A stretch of DNA of 64,000 nucleotides from Austropuccinia psidii (GCA_023105745.1 JALGQZ010000001.1:70035991-70099990); one strand, 5' to 3'. Counted from the first letter of the stretch, positions 45,234-58,142 are shown. The notes: generated by a model from the sequence alone, not told the origin. Made by a program: numbers and translations.

Positions 45234-46204
45234 TGTCTTTAATCAAGTACAGTTCAGCTGGTAATAAGATCAGTAAGAAATATATTACTAGTCCAGAATC
45301 TGAAGAAAGAATTGAAGTACAAATTGCCAAAAGAGGCACTTTATTTAGAACAGAGCAAGCCAAAAAACCACCAAAAGGTGTGTTTTTCTGTCTTTATCTT
45401 CCAATTTTTTGAAAATTGATGGGAAAATGGTGCATACCAGAATTGGAAGCAACTATTCAATCCAACCAGATGGATGTGGAAATGGAAGAGGAAAGACCAG
45501 GGACAGATCTGGCAAGTATTCCTCAAGAAAGACATGTCTGGGGGATGCCAGAGTTGCCTCCAATTCCCCAATGTCTGTACTCACAAACGTTGATGTGAAC
45601 TCTGAGCCTGAACTAATCGAAGGTAATATTTTAAGGGCTGAGCAATTTCCAAGTGGCAGAAATAGAAATATATCAGTCCCAATACAAAAGCTGGTTCAGA
45701 GCAGCAAAAGAAGAGGAGTGGGAAAAATGCCCAAGCCTTTGGAAGGGGGCCATGAACTCCTACTTACACATCAAGAGCGTTCTGGGCCAGGAGAATACCA
45801 TAGAACTCCTAGGAGGGTGGAGCCCATTGTCTTTCAAAGAAAAGGTCAAAAAGATAAAGAATTAGACAAAGAACCAAAGTCTTTTATCCATAGACCAGAA
45901 GAAGGAATTGGAAATGACTCTAAATTTGGAGAAAGAAGGCCTAGTAGTGTCTACCAGCTCAAACCCAGCTCCAGAAGTATCCAAAGACAAGCCCAAGGGA
46001 CCTCAGAAGAAGCAGAGAGGTCCCAAGCCCCATAAAGGAAAGGGAAAAGGCAAAGACTAATGGCACAGACCTTACACAGGGGTACAGGATCCCCAAATTG
46101 GAGCCTTCAGCAGTGGACAGTATCTTCAATATTGCCAGGACTCTTATGGAATTCACAGCCAAGGAGCAGGAAAGAATGAACAGATCTTTTCCATTAAAAT
46201 TATA
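45234..46204 (+). pseudogene. ORF1: spliced overlapping protein of element H
   Basis: Upstream exon 45234-45377 (SLIKYSSAGNKISKKYITSP, ending KPPK plus one base), a 63 nt intron (45378-45440), exon 45441-45572 (SNQMDVEMEEE, MPELPPIPQ), and a possible second 63 nt intron (45573-45635). The next part reads YQSQYKSWFRAAKEEEWEKC, LWKGAMNSYLHIKSVLG and GWSPLSFKEK. After KKIKN there are stops and shifts, so this copy is dead. The second intron removes three stops and gives a spacing to LWK..MNSYL matching C to within a residue. It is not a conserved exon in A or C. The same layout is seen in E. Confidence 0.55.
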
Positions 46205-48000
46205 AAATGAATAAAATCAGTTAAAACTAGTATTAGTGTAGAATTTGGTAAAATTGATGTAAAGTTAGCTAAAATAACAATGGATATCAATGAAGTAAAA
46301 AAGAATAGACAACATTCTTCTGAATTACATAAGTCTACAATTGCCAAACTTGAATTAATCTCCAATACATGTGAAAGAACTGAGAGTAAATATCAAGTCC
46401 AAGGTGGTGAGATGTAAGATCATTCCACTACAAATATGAATGAAAGAGTTAAGGTTCTGAAAAATCATGTTTTAACAGTAGTTGATAATACCAATCAATT
46501 TGCCATACATTTGGCAAGGAGTGACAGTGAAAGGCAGAAATTGAAAGATGAAAAACTTGCAAATTGAGAACAAATTCATAACAGTTATGAACCAAATCCA
46601 CATATTCCAAGACATTCCACAACTTTTACTGAAGATAAAATTTCAGTAAAAGGAAGCCTAAACCCTTTTCTAGGAGAAAATGCTATCTCTGAAAAAGTCA
46701 TTCCCAAATCAGAAGAATGGCCAACATTCTCTGGTGAAGGAGAATACAATCATATTGAGTTCATAAGAACAATTGATATGTTTCAACAAGATTTTAATAT
46801 ACCTGATGAAATAATAGTGGGTAAATTGCATTCCTTGTTCACGAGAACTGCAAAAAAATGGTATTGCAAAATGAAACAAGATCATGGAGAACATGATTGT
46901 CCTTGATGGAAATCCAAAGTAATAACCAAATGGGCCGAGAATTCTTGGAGCTTTAAAATGGAAAATGATTTTGAAAGTTCCATTTTTAACTCAGAAAAAG
47001 CTCAACCACTTACTTGGTTCCCCAAACAGAAAGACACATTATATGCCTTATTCCCAGATATGTCTGAATAAATGATTAATATGAAAATATTAAGAAAATG
47101 TGGAGGAGAACTAGAACATGCTATAAAGTGAAGATTTTTAGAGCCCTGCTCATCAGAAGACTACATTAATGCTATGGAAGATATCATCACTAGAACAAAA
47201 ATTGGTAAAACCTGGACTAGAACCCATATAGAGTCCAAAATGGTCCCAAAGATTTCCAGAGATGAAAAGCGACCTGAAAGACCTGTCTTAGAGTGTCATA
47301 AATGTGGGAGAACCTCACATTTAGCCAACAATTGCACCAAAAAGACAAAAATGAATGAAGTTCAAATCATTGAAGAAGTTCAGTACACTGAAGAGAAAGA
47401 AGAATCTGACCAAGATTCTACAGTCTCTGAAGAAACACCAGTAGAAGATTAGTGTATTGGGAACATTACAGCTTTCTTTGAAGTCACAGAAGTCCATACT
47501 CACTTACCACAGTATAGTGAGGATTGCTATAACCTGATCAATATCCAAGATTCTAGAAAATGTAAGACTAAACCTGTTACAGGCAAAGGATACACTTCTG
47601 GAGCATGTTGTATTACATCAGTATTGATAAGTGATGTTGAAGCTAAATTCAATTAAGACACAGGGGCATTTTGCACTTGTATAGGCAAAGACTAACTTCA
47701 AATCATACTAACTGAATGGAAAAACCATCTGCTACCTATAGAAGGTGTGAAATTTAGTAGTGCCAGTAGAAATATGTACTCTTTGGGCATAGTCGACACT
47801 AATATTGTATTTTCACATCCCACAGGAAGTGTGAGAATGAAGACAGAGATAGTATTAATGGACAATTTTACATCTCAACATATCATTCCTGGAAATGATT
47901 ACTTGAGTATTTATGGTATTGATATCAACAACCATAAGGACAGATATTTTACAATTGGATAAGATAAGAGGCAAAAATTTGCTTTTTCCAATATACCAAA
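45427..48000 (+). pseudogene. Gag, nucleocapsid and protease of H
   Basis: ATG 45427, 14 bases before the ORF1 intron acceptor, opens a 200-codon frame (VHTRIGSNYSIQPDG, VNSEPELIEGNILRAE, VPIQKLVQSSKRRGVG) to about 46033. Beyond it are decayed capsid (WPTFSGEGEYNHIEFIRTID), the knuckle CHKCGRTSHLANNCTKK (47174-47452), and the protease with DTGAFCTC preceded by a stop. A protease tail frame follows at 47747-47962. At least six stops or shifts. Element E gives the same protein in slightly better shape. Confidence 0.85.
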
Positions 48001-49520
48001 ACAAATATCAATGGTATATTCAAATAAGGATACTTATAAGGAAGAGTTTGTAACAGATCAACTTCTTTAAGCACAAATTATTCCATCATTGTGACCCAAA
48101 ATGAGGAAGGAACTTATTAATGTATTGTACGCATATGAGAATGCTTTTTCTTCTTCTGATGAACCATTATGTGCTATTAAAGGGAATGAAGTTGATATTA
48201 ATCTTAAAATTGACAGACCATACCCTCCAGTACTTAGAAGACCAGCTTATCCAGCCAGTCCAAGAGCTAGAGAAGCCTTGGAAAAACATATCCAAGAGTT
48301 GATCCAACTAGGTGTACTAAGGAAAGTAGGCCATAATGAGGAAGTTGAGGTGACAACACCTGTTATTATTGCTTGGAACAATGTTAAATCTTGAAAGGTT
48401 GAAGATTTTAGAGCAATGAATACCTACACAGTTCCAGATAGGTATCCAATTCCTAGAATACAAGAAACTTTGACCCAATTGTCTGAAGACAAGTATATAA
48501 CATCCATGGAGGCATTGAAATGTTTTCATAAAATTTTTTTGATGCCCAAAATTAGTAAATTACTTAAACTTATCACTCACTGTGGTATTTATGAGTAGCT
48601 TAGAATGCCATTTGGTCTTAAAAATGCACCATATAATTATCAAAGAATGATGAATACCATTTACCCCACAGAATTATCTGAAGGATGGCTTATCATTTAT
48701 ATTGATGATATTATCATATGTTCTGACTAATGGTCTTTTCACCATGAAAGAATTTCAAGAGTACTTGACAAAGCTACAGGGGTGAATATGAAGCTTTCAC
48801 TCAAGAAATTTAACTTTGGCTTTGAAGAACTTAAAGCTTTAAAACATTTTGTGTCTGGTTTAAGCTTGGGTATTGACAAAAATAAACTGGCAGCAGTGTT
48901 ACATAAGCCAATACCCCAGAATAAGAAAGAAATGATGTCTTTTTTTGGATTTTACAGTTATTACAGGCAACAACTGAATGACTTTGCAATTCTAGCCAAA
49001 TCACTCTATAGAATCTGTGATCAAAAGACAGTATTTGAGATGAGACAAGAAAGGATTAAAGCTTATGAGAAGATAATTAAAGCTCTTACAGAAGGACCTT
49101 TAATCCTCATTCCTTACTGGAATATACGTTTTAAATTGTACATTGATGCATGTGGAGATGGGGAAGTGCAGCCCTACATCAAGTCCAAATTATTGATTAC
49201 AAACCTACAGAAGGACCAGTTTGTTACATCTTAAGACAAATCAAACCAAAATAATCCAGATATGGTGCAAGCCAGATGGAGTGCTTATTTTTGGTATGGG
49301 CACTTGAGAAATTACACTATTATCTTGATGGCAGTGCTTTTGAAGTGATAACGGACTGTAATGCCGTGGAATAACTTCTTAACATGAAAATGCCCAACAG
49401 ACATATGTTGAGATGGCAAATAGTAGTTCAAGAATATAGAGGTAACATGACTATAGTTCGTAAAGCAGAAAACATTCACAAGAATGCTGATGGACTTAGC
49501 AGTTGGGCATTAGCCAATAC
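48001..49520 (+). pseudogene. Reverse transcriptase and RNase H, H
   Basis: Pieces 48101-48394 (YPPVLRRPAYPASPRAREAL), 48416-48598 (YTVPDRYPIPRIQ), sequence to 48730 with an intact YIDD (IIYIDDIIICSD, then a stop), 48782-49234 (thumb and YIDACGDG) and RNase H to about 49520 ([19 protein letters not shown]). Order and motifs match E and C. Stops separate every piece, including one replacing Ser after ICSD. Confidence 0.86.
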
Positions 49521-50080
49521 TCCTGATAACCCAGCTTATGTACCTTTGGAAGCAGAACCACAGATTCCAATGGAAAGAATTAACATAAATGATATTGGGA
49601 CTGAATTCTTTGAAGAAGTTGGAGAATCTTATAGACAGAAAAAGAATTGCTATATCTTGACTTCCTTGTTAGATGAAGACTGAAAAGATACATCTCTTGT
49701 CAATTCACTGGATAGGGTTTGGAAGATCTCACTTGTTTGATGTAATAATTTACAACAGAACCAAAAATTCTTGTGTGATGACATTTTGTAGCAGATTGTT
49801 TATCAATACCATTCTTCATGAATTCAATGATAGCATCTACTCTGGACACCTTTCAGAAGACAGAACACTTGAAACAGTGAAAAAATGTGCATTGTGGCCA
49901 TCTTGGAGAAAAGAAACCTTTGATTATTGCCATAGCTGTGACAGATGCCAAAACGCAAACATGAGTACAGGCAAGAAATTTGGACTAATGAGTCATATTC
50001 AAGAACCAAAATCCCCTTGGGAAGTTGTTCACATGGATTGGGTAACAGCACCTCCTCCAAGTGGGGAAAAAAGTTATAAT
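49521..50080 (+). pseudogene. Integrase N-terminal part, H
   Basis: Zinc domain (NDSIYSGHLSEDRTLETVKK, CHSCDRCQNANMSTG) and the start of the core (VHMDWVTAPPPSGEKSYN, first Asp). A frame change lies at 49680. The gene is cut at 50080 by the 4.6 kb transposon and resumes at 54674. Confidence 0.85.
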
Positions 50081-51289
50081 CACCAGGGATGTTTTGGTGT
50101 AACTTGCTGGCCAGTAACACATTATGACCAGGAGAGAGCTTTGGCATACTTTGTTTGTTCTTAATATGTGACTTCCTTTTTACCCTGATATCACTTGAAT
50201 ATTACTTTTTTATTCTTATTAGGTGAAAATACAGTCTTTTAATTTCTCTCAATAGAAGGACTTGATTATAATAATAAAAGCATCCAACATTAAAAATTGC
50301 CAAAAATCCAAGCTTCACTTACCTTTATTCTGGAGGTTTAGACTTCCCACAAGTAGGCTTTCACTTCATTTAATTTACAGAATGTTCAAGGATTTCAAAT
50401 GAGAATAATTTACAAGAGTATCTGACATAAATGAAGAAATTATCTATTAGATAATAAATGTTAATCCCTTTTGTGTTCTTAATATATACTGAAGTTAGTA
50501 TTTACATTTTTTCCAGGAAACTGAAAAAAAAGAAATCCCCAACCTCTTAAGAGAACCAAATTTAATCTATAGAAGAGAAGAGTACTTATTAAGATCACTG
50601 AAAGTAAATTAAGTGATATGCTCAAGGAATGGAGAAGAATAACATAGTTTTGATTTTCACAAATAGCTTGAAGCAAGAAATAATTAAATAGATGCTATAA
50701 ATTTAATACTCTTCTGATTTTTGGTGAATTGTATAAATAAAAGAAGTTATAATTTAGGAATTTTCTGCTCCAAAATATAATGTTCTCCACGCATGTGAAG
50801 TAATGTCTTTATGAAAGATTGATAAATAGTATTTTTTCATTTAGGTGTGATCCAAAGAAATTCAAAGTTAGTTTTTCTATGAGAACTACAAATTTTATTG
50901 TTGAGTAATCCCATAATAACTTTAAGATTTTATAAAGTCAGTGATAGTCTAGGATTCCTTATGGATTTTCATATTTTTTTGGGCTCAAAAAAGGGTTTCT
51001 GAAGTTAATTTTTGGATAAGAAAGGTCTTTTACTTTGGGTAATGATGAGAATTCTTTTTCAAAAGTATTTTTGATAAAAAAATTATTTTTTCTTTTCTAC
51101 AAAAATCAGAGTTTTCTGAAAGAACACTTTACTTAGTAGGAAAATCTTGTTTTCTCAAGCTGAATTCCATGTGTTTTTTTTGCAAAAAGATTGGTTTCTT
51201 GTTTCAAAGTTGGAATTTTAAATCAAATGATTCAGTTTGAATAAAATTACAGGTTTTGAGAGAAAGGAGGTCTTTTGCAAAAAACATGA

Positions 51290-51990
51290 CTCTTTGAAAA
51301 AGTCTTTTGGGAGGTCACAGTTTTTTTTGAAAAAAAGAATAGATTTTCTCAAAAATGTAGTTCTATTCAAAAAGAAATAACCTCTTTCAACAGAAAATTT
51401 TTTTTTTTTGAAAAAATAGTTCTTTTGGAATTCTTAATTTTTTTTAAAAAAGTTTCTTTGGAAAGAAATCTATATTTTTGAGGAAAAAACAGAATTTTCA
51501 AAATGAAAAGTTACTTGGGAAAGCTTTCCTAGAAAAGTAAATTTTGCTTCTAAAATTACAAAAAAGTGTTTTTATGGTAAAGATTTAGCTGGTTTCTTTG
51601 ACAAAAAAAAAGAGTAACATTGAAAAAATTGTTCTTTTTCCATAAAACTACCTTCTTTCAAAAAAGTCATTTATGAAAAAATTAGTTAAACTTTTTTTTG
51701 CAAAACTAATTGCAGATAGTTTTTTTAAAAGACCCTTGGAAGAATAGTAAAAGGTAGTTAAAAAACACTTTTTTGAAAATACTAGGAAACAAACAGTTAA
51801 TTGGAAGAAACTAATCAAAAAAGAAGCTTTTCTAAAAAAATAATACAATTGTTTTTTGAAAAAACCAAGTGCAAAAAAGATTTTTTGCAAAAAACTAGTA
51901 CAAAAAGATTTTTTTGAAAAAAAACTGGTGCCAAAATAGTTTTTTGAAAAAAAACTAGTACAAAAATAGTTTATTTGAAAAAAACTAGTA
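51290..51990. repeat. A/T palindromic minisatellite
   Basis: Irregular repeats of TTTTTTGAAAAAA-type palindromes. At 51840-51990 they become about 30 bp tandem units containing GAAAAAAACTAGTACAAAAA. Each unit can fold back on itself. Long A and T runs, no coding potential; short frames on either strand here are artefacts of the repeat. Confidence 0.75.
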
Positions 51991-52224
51991 CAAAATTATG
52001 GATGAGCTGGCAACATTCAATTGTTCCTCTCTTAGCTGGTAAGCCTTGCATCTGCACTACTTTCTCACTTTGACAAGGGTTCAAATCACCCATGTGGCGG
52101 GCAATGAGGCATTCCTTGCCAAGATCCATGGGGATCTCCTATTTTAGAGAGAAACCACCCATTATGCCTCAGTGTTTTGCTTGACTGGTGCAGCCAGGGC
52201 CCACCTGCAATATCCTAACACTGC

Positions 52225-52760
52225 AGAGGAGGGTGTTCAAAACCCCCTGGTGTTTTACAGCTGGTTTTGGGGGGTTGTTCACTATAGCTGATGCAAACAA
52301 CCCCCCGGCCTTTTACTGCTTGTTTTGGGGGGTTGTTTGCAGAAGCTGATGCAAACAATGCCCCACCTTTTTGCAGCCAGTTTTAGGGAGTTGTTTTCAC
52401 TAGCTAATGCAAGCAACCCCCATAATTTTGCCACTGTTTTGAGGGGGTTGTTTGAGCTAGCTGATGCAAACAGCCTTATGGACTTTTACATCTGGCTTTG
52501 GGAGGTTGTTGGAAACATACCCCTCCAATTTCTATTTGGGTTTAGGGGGTTTTTCACAAAACCCTTTTGTAACCAAATCCACAGTCTTGGAGGTGGTGTC
52601 ATAAGGCCTTTCAAACTAATTGGATCAAACCACCCCCAGCCATTTGAAGCTGGTTCTGGGGGGTTGTTTACAATACCATATATGAATTACCTCTGTAATT
52701 TAGAGCTACCTTGTGGGGGCTGTCTGCACAAGGTGATATAAACCAACCCCCAACCCTTTT
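52225..52760. repeat. 58 bp tandem hairpin repeats
   Basis: Units spaced 57-58 bp, with G-runs at about 52269, 52327, 52385, 52443 and 52500, and diverged units up to 52716. The best unit (52269-52306) pairs GGGGGGTTGTT with AACAACCCCCC around a 16-base loop containing AGCTGATGCA. GC-rich islands in very AT-rich surroundings. Confidence 0.82.
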
Positions 52761-54673
52761 AGTATAGGAACATATTATTTTCATTATCTATCCCTGCAAG
52801 CCAATGGGAACAAGCTGAGTGATTCTGTGTATTTGAGCATAATTGAGAAATAATTTGAATCATCTTTGGAGGTATGTTCATCATGAGAGGAAATGAAAGA
52901 AGCTGGTGGAGAAGCTCAGCTGTCATTTGATATTTTTTGGAATATTAACTATGAAAAAACACTCCCATTCTCAATTTTGTAATGGTTAATGGCTTGAAAT
53001 TTATTATCAGTAGTAGTATTTAGTGGGTGGTGCAACAGAAATGATAATTAAAGATGTAATTTCAAGCAGATAATATAATTCATGTGTACACCACTCTATA
53101 GCATCTGAGTAACCTGTCACTTAATAGTGTGGTATATGAAATCAATAACACTATAAAAAAAAGAGTAACCTGTCACTTTTTCCTGCCTAAAGACAACTCG
53201 TAGTTCACATATTCCTTTTGAAAAAAGTGGGGTTCAATATAAACCTTACAGGAGGGAATAAACTTCATGATTTCCTTTTTTCCCAGTAATTAGAATGCAA
53301 AACTTTAAGTTCTAGTGACATACTTTGTATATAATCTAAACTTTGGCAAAGAATGAAAATAATGTTATAATTATGGAGTAGCCAAAATACTTGTGAAGAT
53401 GAATTTCTAATAAAAAATAATGCCCTAATTTCTCATCTTTGAGCTTAAATTTACGTTTTTTGGTTGACCATCTTTCAATTACTACTAAATTTCTGATATT
53501 ATTCAAAAATAATTGAATTTTGAGGTAGATTATGTAAAATTTAAACCAAAAACGAAAAACACTTTTTTAAAAACAAAAGCCACCAAAACATATTACTATG
53601 GACACAAATTTTTGTATATTGAAAATACTAATGTAGAAAAAATGCTTTTACCAAACATATGTTCTGAATTTTTGGAAATTTCAAGACAATGGAGAAGCTT
53701 CTCTTTACCTGAAAAATGAAATTTAAGCATATTTTTTTAATTATGATGATTTCTGCTTGTGGAAGGTGTTTCTTATCAAATACTCTTTAAACCCTCCAAG
53801 GATTTCCATTGCCTATCTGTCAGAAAACTATTAATTCTTGTCCACAGAGCTTCTTTCAGAAATTGTTGGTGGTGGGTTTCATTTCAGAGGGAAATGTATA
53901 ACAAGTTGAAAGGATGAAAATGTTTTAATTTGGAATATATGGGTATGGCTGAGCCTTCTTTATATTAGTTCCCAAAACCATTTCATAATTTCTGATATTT
54001 GGATATTGATCAATTTTTATTCTGTGCTCACAATGGAACATTTAGGGCTCATATAAAGACATGATGACCTTTTTTTCTGCAATAAATTGGGCTCTTGAAC
54101 AATAGATATTAATGCTTAATTGATCAAATCCCCATTTTTTTCATCCCTAAATTGAGAGATATTCTTCCCTTATCACATAACTCACAGAGAATTACTGCAT
54201 AATTGATAGGCTAATTTGGAAGACCATTAAGTGATAAAATGGTCCATTAAAATGAATATGCATATTCAAAGGGTAAGTGAAACCTTCTTTCTTTTTGACT
54301 CTATAAACACAAATTATAAGATATTTATTGATATTTCAACTATTTTAGAGGAGGGGAAATTCTGAATATTAGGTGCTTGAGAAGAAAAGGATTCTGCCCA
54401 AAATACTGGAATAACCCACTTCTGCTCCATGTAATTTTCTTTGCAAATATGATTGTTAAATTATGGAAGGTTATTATAGTCATATATTGAGCCAATCCAG
54501 TTGTGAAAGAAAAATCTAATACTGAAGCTCATGCAGGTAATATTTGGGATTTTCTTAGGTCATCTTATAATTATATCTTGTTTATATTCATCTCACATTA
54601 ATAGCCATTTTAAAGTCACACACAGGACACATTAAATGACTGGCTAACCATTCACATAAAAACTGCCCTGGTG

Positions 54674-55708
54674 AATGCTTGTTTAGTCATTGTAGACAAA
54701 TATAGTAAGACTCCCATACTCTTACCATGTCATAAAGATGACAGTGCTATGAATACAGCTCTTCTTCTATGGAGTAGAGTTATTTTTCATACAGGGTTGT
54801 TTAAGAATATCACAGGTGACAGGGATCCCAATTTATATCTGCACTTTGTACCAATCTTTGTAGATTTTTTGGGACAAAGTTATCATTTTAAACAGCATAT
54901 AACCCTCAAACAAATGGACTAGCAGAGAGAATGATTTAAATTTAGAAGACATGATCAGGAGATTCTGTGCTTATGGATTAGAGTTCAAAGACTAAGATGG
55001 CTTTACCCATGACTGGTGCACTCTAATATCTGCATTAGAATTGGAATATAAGACATCAGTACATTCTTCCACAGGTCAAACTCCTGCTATGTTGGAGAAA
55101 GGATGGAACCCAAGACTCTCAGAAGACACACTGAGGAAAGGATTAATTGACATCCATCCTACAGCTTCCAGCTTCAAGATAAATCTCGATAAAGTGAAAC
55201 ATAATGGAAAACAGAGTATGAATGACAATTTTGACTATTCAAAACAGAAGTGGGATAAGAGTCACAAAGTAGGGGACCTAGTTCCAGTTTTGACCCTGAA
55301 TTTCAATAATATCAAATGCCCACAGAAACTTAAAGATTTTTACATAGGACCTTTTGTTATTGTTTCCTTACATGGAACTATTGCAGCTCAAGTGGAATTG
55401 AGCGGTGAGTAAGAAATTAAACACCCCACTCTTCCAGTCAGCTTGATAAAACCTTATCAAACAGCTGACAAAGAACTGTCTCCTTTAAGGAACCCAACTC
55501 CTTTGAATGTACCACCAGTGGAACAGAGTGAAGACAAAAGGATAAGGAAAGTCATTAAAGAAAGGAGACTTAGGGGTAAAAATCAAAGAGAATATCTTGT
55601 CACATATAGAAATACAGGACATGAAGATGAATGGCTTGCAGAATAAGAGATACCTGACTCAGAGAAACTCTTGAGCAGATTTAGACATGGAAGAAGGCCA
55701 AAAGCCTA
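54674..55708 (+). pseudogene. Integrase core end and chromodomain, H
   Basis: Resumes the gene cut at 50080. Pieces 54671-54922 (NACLVIVDKYSKTPILLPCH, GDRDPNL with second Asp), broken sequence around the Glu (54920-55040), 55041-55412 and 55443-55708 (chromodomain-like QREYLVTYRNTGHEDEWLAE then a stop). E gives the same domains. Confidence 0.85.
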
Positions 55709-55841
55709 AATATTTCTATAAATGTGCTTTAAATTACTTGACATCAGTAATGTAAAGAGGTTGGACAGTGGACATAAACACCCTTTGGGGCCTTTTTCTT
55801 CTTGATATCATTAATGAAATTGTAGTACAATTTTATTTTTT

Positions 55842-55854
55842 TGGTGAGAGGGAA
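55842..55854 (+). other. Polypurine tract, H
   Basis: GGTGAGAGGGAA directly before the LTR at 55855, comparable to the tracts of A2 and C. Confidence 0.65.
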
Positions 55855-57759
55855 TATGAGCCTTGAGGTATATTCTACATACCCAAATAGGCCACAGCTA
55901 TCTTTGAAAATGAATTTTGAACTATGAATAACCCATAGGTCATGCATATATCCAAAGTTCCTCATTTTGTATGTCAGAAAAGATGACTAACGTTTTATTG
56001 AGTAAGTAAATCCATGGATTTGAGGCCAGATGGATTCTACACAAAAACTCGCCTAGGGTAGCTCCATAGAGTGCATAAGCTTAAATCAACTCCTTGAGGT
56101 GGTAATATGGAAAATACTTCAATACCACATAAAAGATCCATGAAAATCTTTGTTTTTCTCAATTTCATGGCAAAATAATGGGAAAGTGAGAAATCCCATG
56201 TTACATATACACTAAGGATAGTGTTATGCATGTTTGTGGCACTTAATATTATGGTATTCTTACATGTGCTTTTGGTACACCCATAGTGGATATCTCACTT
56301 TATGCTCAAATTTCTATTTTGACATGAAAAATAGTCAAGGGAGACAAAAGACATCAAAGAGAGCCAGGGTACCCAACTTCTGAGGCCTCTGAGGCGTGGA
56401 CAGCTGCAAATATTTGATCCATGGACTATATTAGCCCAGTTAGTAAAATAAAACCCTTTGGGAACCTGGTTACCATGTCACAACTTCAGTAAATCATAAT
56501 AAAATAGCAAATAACCTACTATTTTGACATTCCAAGGAGCTGAAGAGCAACTCCGACTCCTGTAAACATGTCAATTATTAATTATTTTCCATTGATAAGC
56601 CCCAAAAGAGTATTTAAAACCCTTTTTGGACTAGTATCCATTGATTTACCTCATAGCAACCAGCCATATACTGCTATTTGCAATTCTATGTAGAAATGAG
56701 GTAATAACTTCAAAAATTCATTAAAAATACAATTCTTAATGAATATTTCTGAAACTTTTGGGACCAAGTAAGAATAGTAGAATTCATATAAAAACCAAAA
56801 AGAATCATACTTTTATATGTAAAATTAAAAGTTTCACTTACAATCTATTTTTGATGATTCCATGTAAAACACAGAATCTTTGAGAATTTACAGAAAATAC
56901 ATTGTGTGATTAAATTTCCAATAACATTGATCACTTTGAGAAGTAAATGATTATTTTGGAATGAAAGAAGATTTACAGTTTTTACTCCTTTATTTCTTAA
57001 CCATAAATGGGTTAGTATTCATGTAAAAGCCTTGAGTAAGTAATAATGATAATTTTATGTGACAAAAGAGGATGCAATAAATAATCCAAAAAGATTTATT
57101 GTCTTTTCACTCACTTGTTTTTCAGTTTGCTCCATGGCACGCCTCTTTGAGATGTCTTAGACTTAAATGAGGCTTCCTCTTGCTGTTTTTTACAAATCAT
57201 CACATCATTCAATTATACCTTTAGTACCAACAGGTAAGTATTAGTTAAATCTTTTCTTAAGTATTTTAAGTCTTTCAGAAATCTATTAGAAACACATGAA
57301 ATCATAGAAATCAGCTATATATTGTCATAATATTGTTATAAATCAATTTTTATCCATTAAATCCACAATTCTACATCAAATCTCTCTACTATTATCTTCT
57401 AAAAGGTTCATTGGATTAATAGTGAGTGATTTATCTTAATTCTTATAGTTTTTATCTATTAATACTTTTCTTAAAGAGTTATCTTTATAATTACTCTTGT
57501 AAAAGATAATTATATATTAAGATAGTTTTATTAATTTAACAAAAGAAGTTTTTATTATTACATTCTTGTTGGAATTGATTCTTGTAGACAAGTACTGCTT
57601 ACTGTTATAATCACTAGTAGTGTATAACACGTAAAAGAAATAATTATTTAATTTTTCAATTGTGGTTATAATAATTTTTACTATTATATTTAATAAGAAC
57701 AGTCATAGTACTGTTGATTAATAGTAATATTATCAACAGCTTCATAGACAAATCTTACA
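55855..57759 (+). repeat. LTR shared by H (3') and E (5')
   Basis: 1905 bp. Left of it are H's chromodomain and a polypurine tract; right of it are tt, TGGGGGCCTGGCC and E's leader and gag. It therefore serves as the 3' LTR of H and the 5' LTR of E. The first bases are TATGAGCC instead of TGTGAGCC. Confidence 0.92.
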
Positions 57760-58142
57760 TTTGGGGGCCTGGCCATGTTTTTTGAACCTTGTACCCTTAA
57801 TTAATAAATCTTTAAGTTCTAAAATACATTGATTTAATAATTTCTTTTTTCAATTTAAATTTAAAATTTTTTTTATTTTTGAAATTGTCTTAAAATGTCT
57901 TTCATTGAGGAATTTGGTTTAATTTTATACTGTTTTTACACATGGCTTTTTCCCATCCAAAAACTTATAGAATTATTCTTTGAGTTACTCTGTATTGATT
58001 CTGATTGAAAATCTTAAATTTTGATTTTTTTCCTTTAAAAAGAATAATTTTTCAATATCAAAAAATAAAAAATTTATAAAATATCTCAAAAATATCTTAA
58101 AAGTATAAAAAATAATTTTTCTTTTATCAATTTCTTCTCTAG
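57760..58142 (+). other. Leader of element E with primer site
   Basis: TGGGGGCCTGGCCATG at 57762, then AT-rich leader ending at acceptor ttctctag|TG. No ORF. Confidence 0.6.

Larger units (their letters stand above)
50081..54673. mobile_element. 4.6 kb CACTA-like non-autonomous DNA transposon
   Basis: It begins CACCAGGGATGTTTTGGTGT and ends with the inverted match (complement CACCAGGGCAGTTTTTATGT). About 70 per cent identity continues for some 40 bp. Flanks are aat on both sides (50078-50080, 54674-54676), and excision restores the integrase reading tataatgcttg seen in E. CAC-starting termini with 3 bp duplications fit the CACTA/CMC group. No transposase-like ORF occurs inside; instead it holds A/T palindromic repeats and a tandem hairpin array. 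50160-50990, 52800-54000 and 54000-54600 are otherwise featureless AT-rich sequence. Confidence 0.75.
31161..57759 (+). mobile_element. Ty3/Gypsy chromodomain retrotransposon H (family B), heavily interrupted
   Basis: Its 5' LTR lies in two pieces (31161-31966 and 43884-44959) around element C. Gag to integrase occupies 45234-50080, and the integrase end with chromodomain 54674-55708 follows a 4.6 kb DNA transposon. The 3' LTR (55855-57759) is shared with element E. It inserted into the CACTA transposase remnant; the left flank is gttat. The right duplication is not visible because E follows directly. Many stops: a dead copy. Confidence 0.88.

Noticed and set aside
52325..52741. 138-codon frame in the 58 bp repeats
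   Set aside because: Open only because the repeat lacks stops in that frame; residues follow the repeat and resemble no protein.
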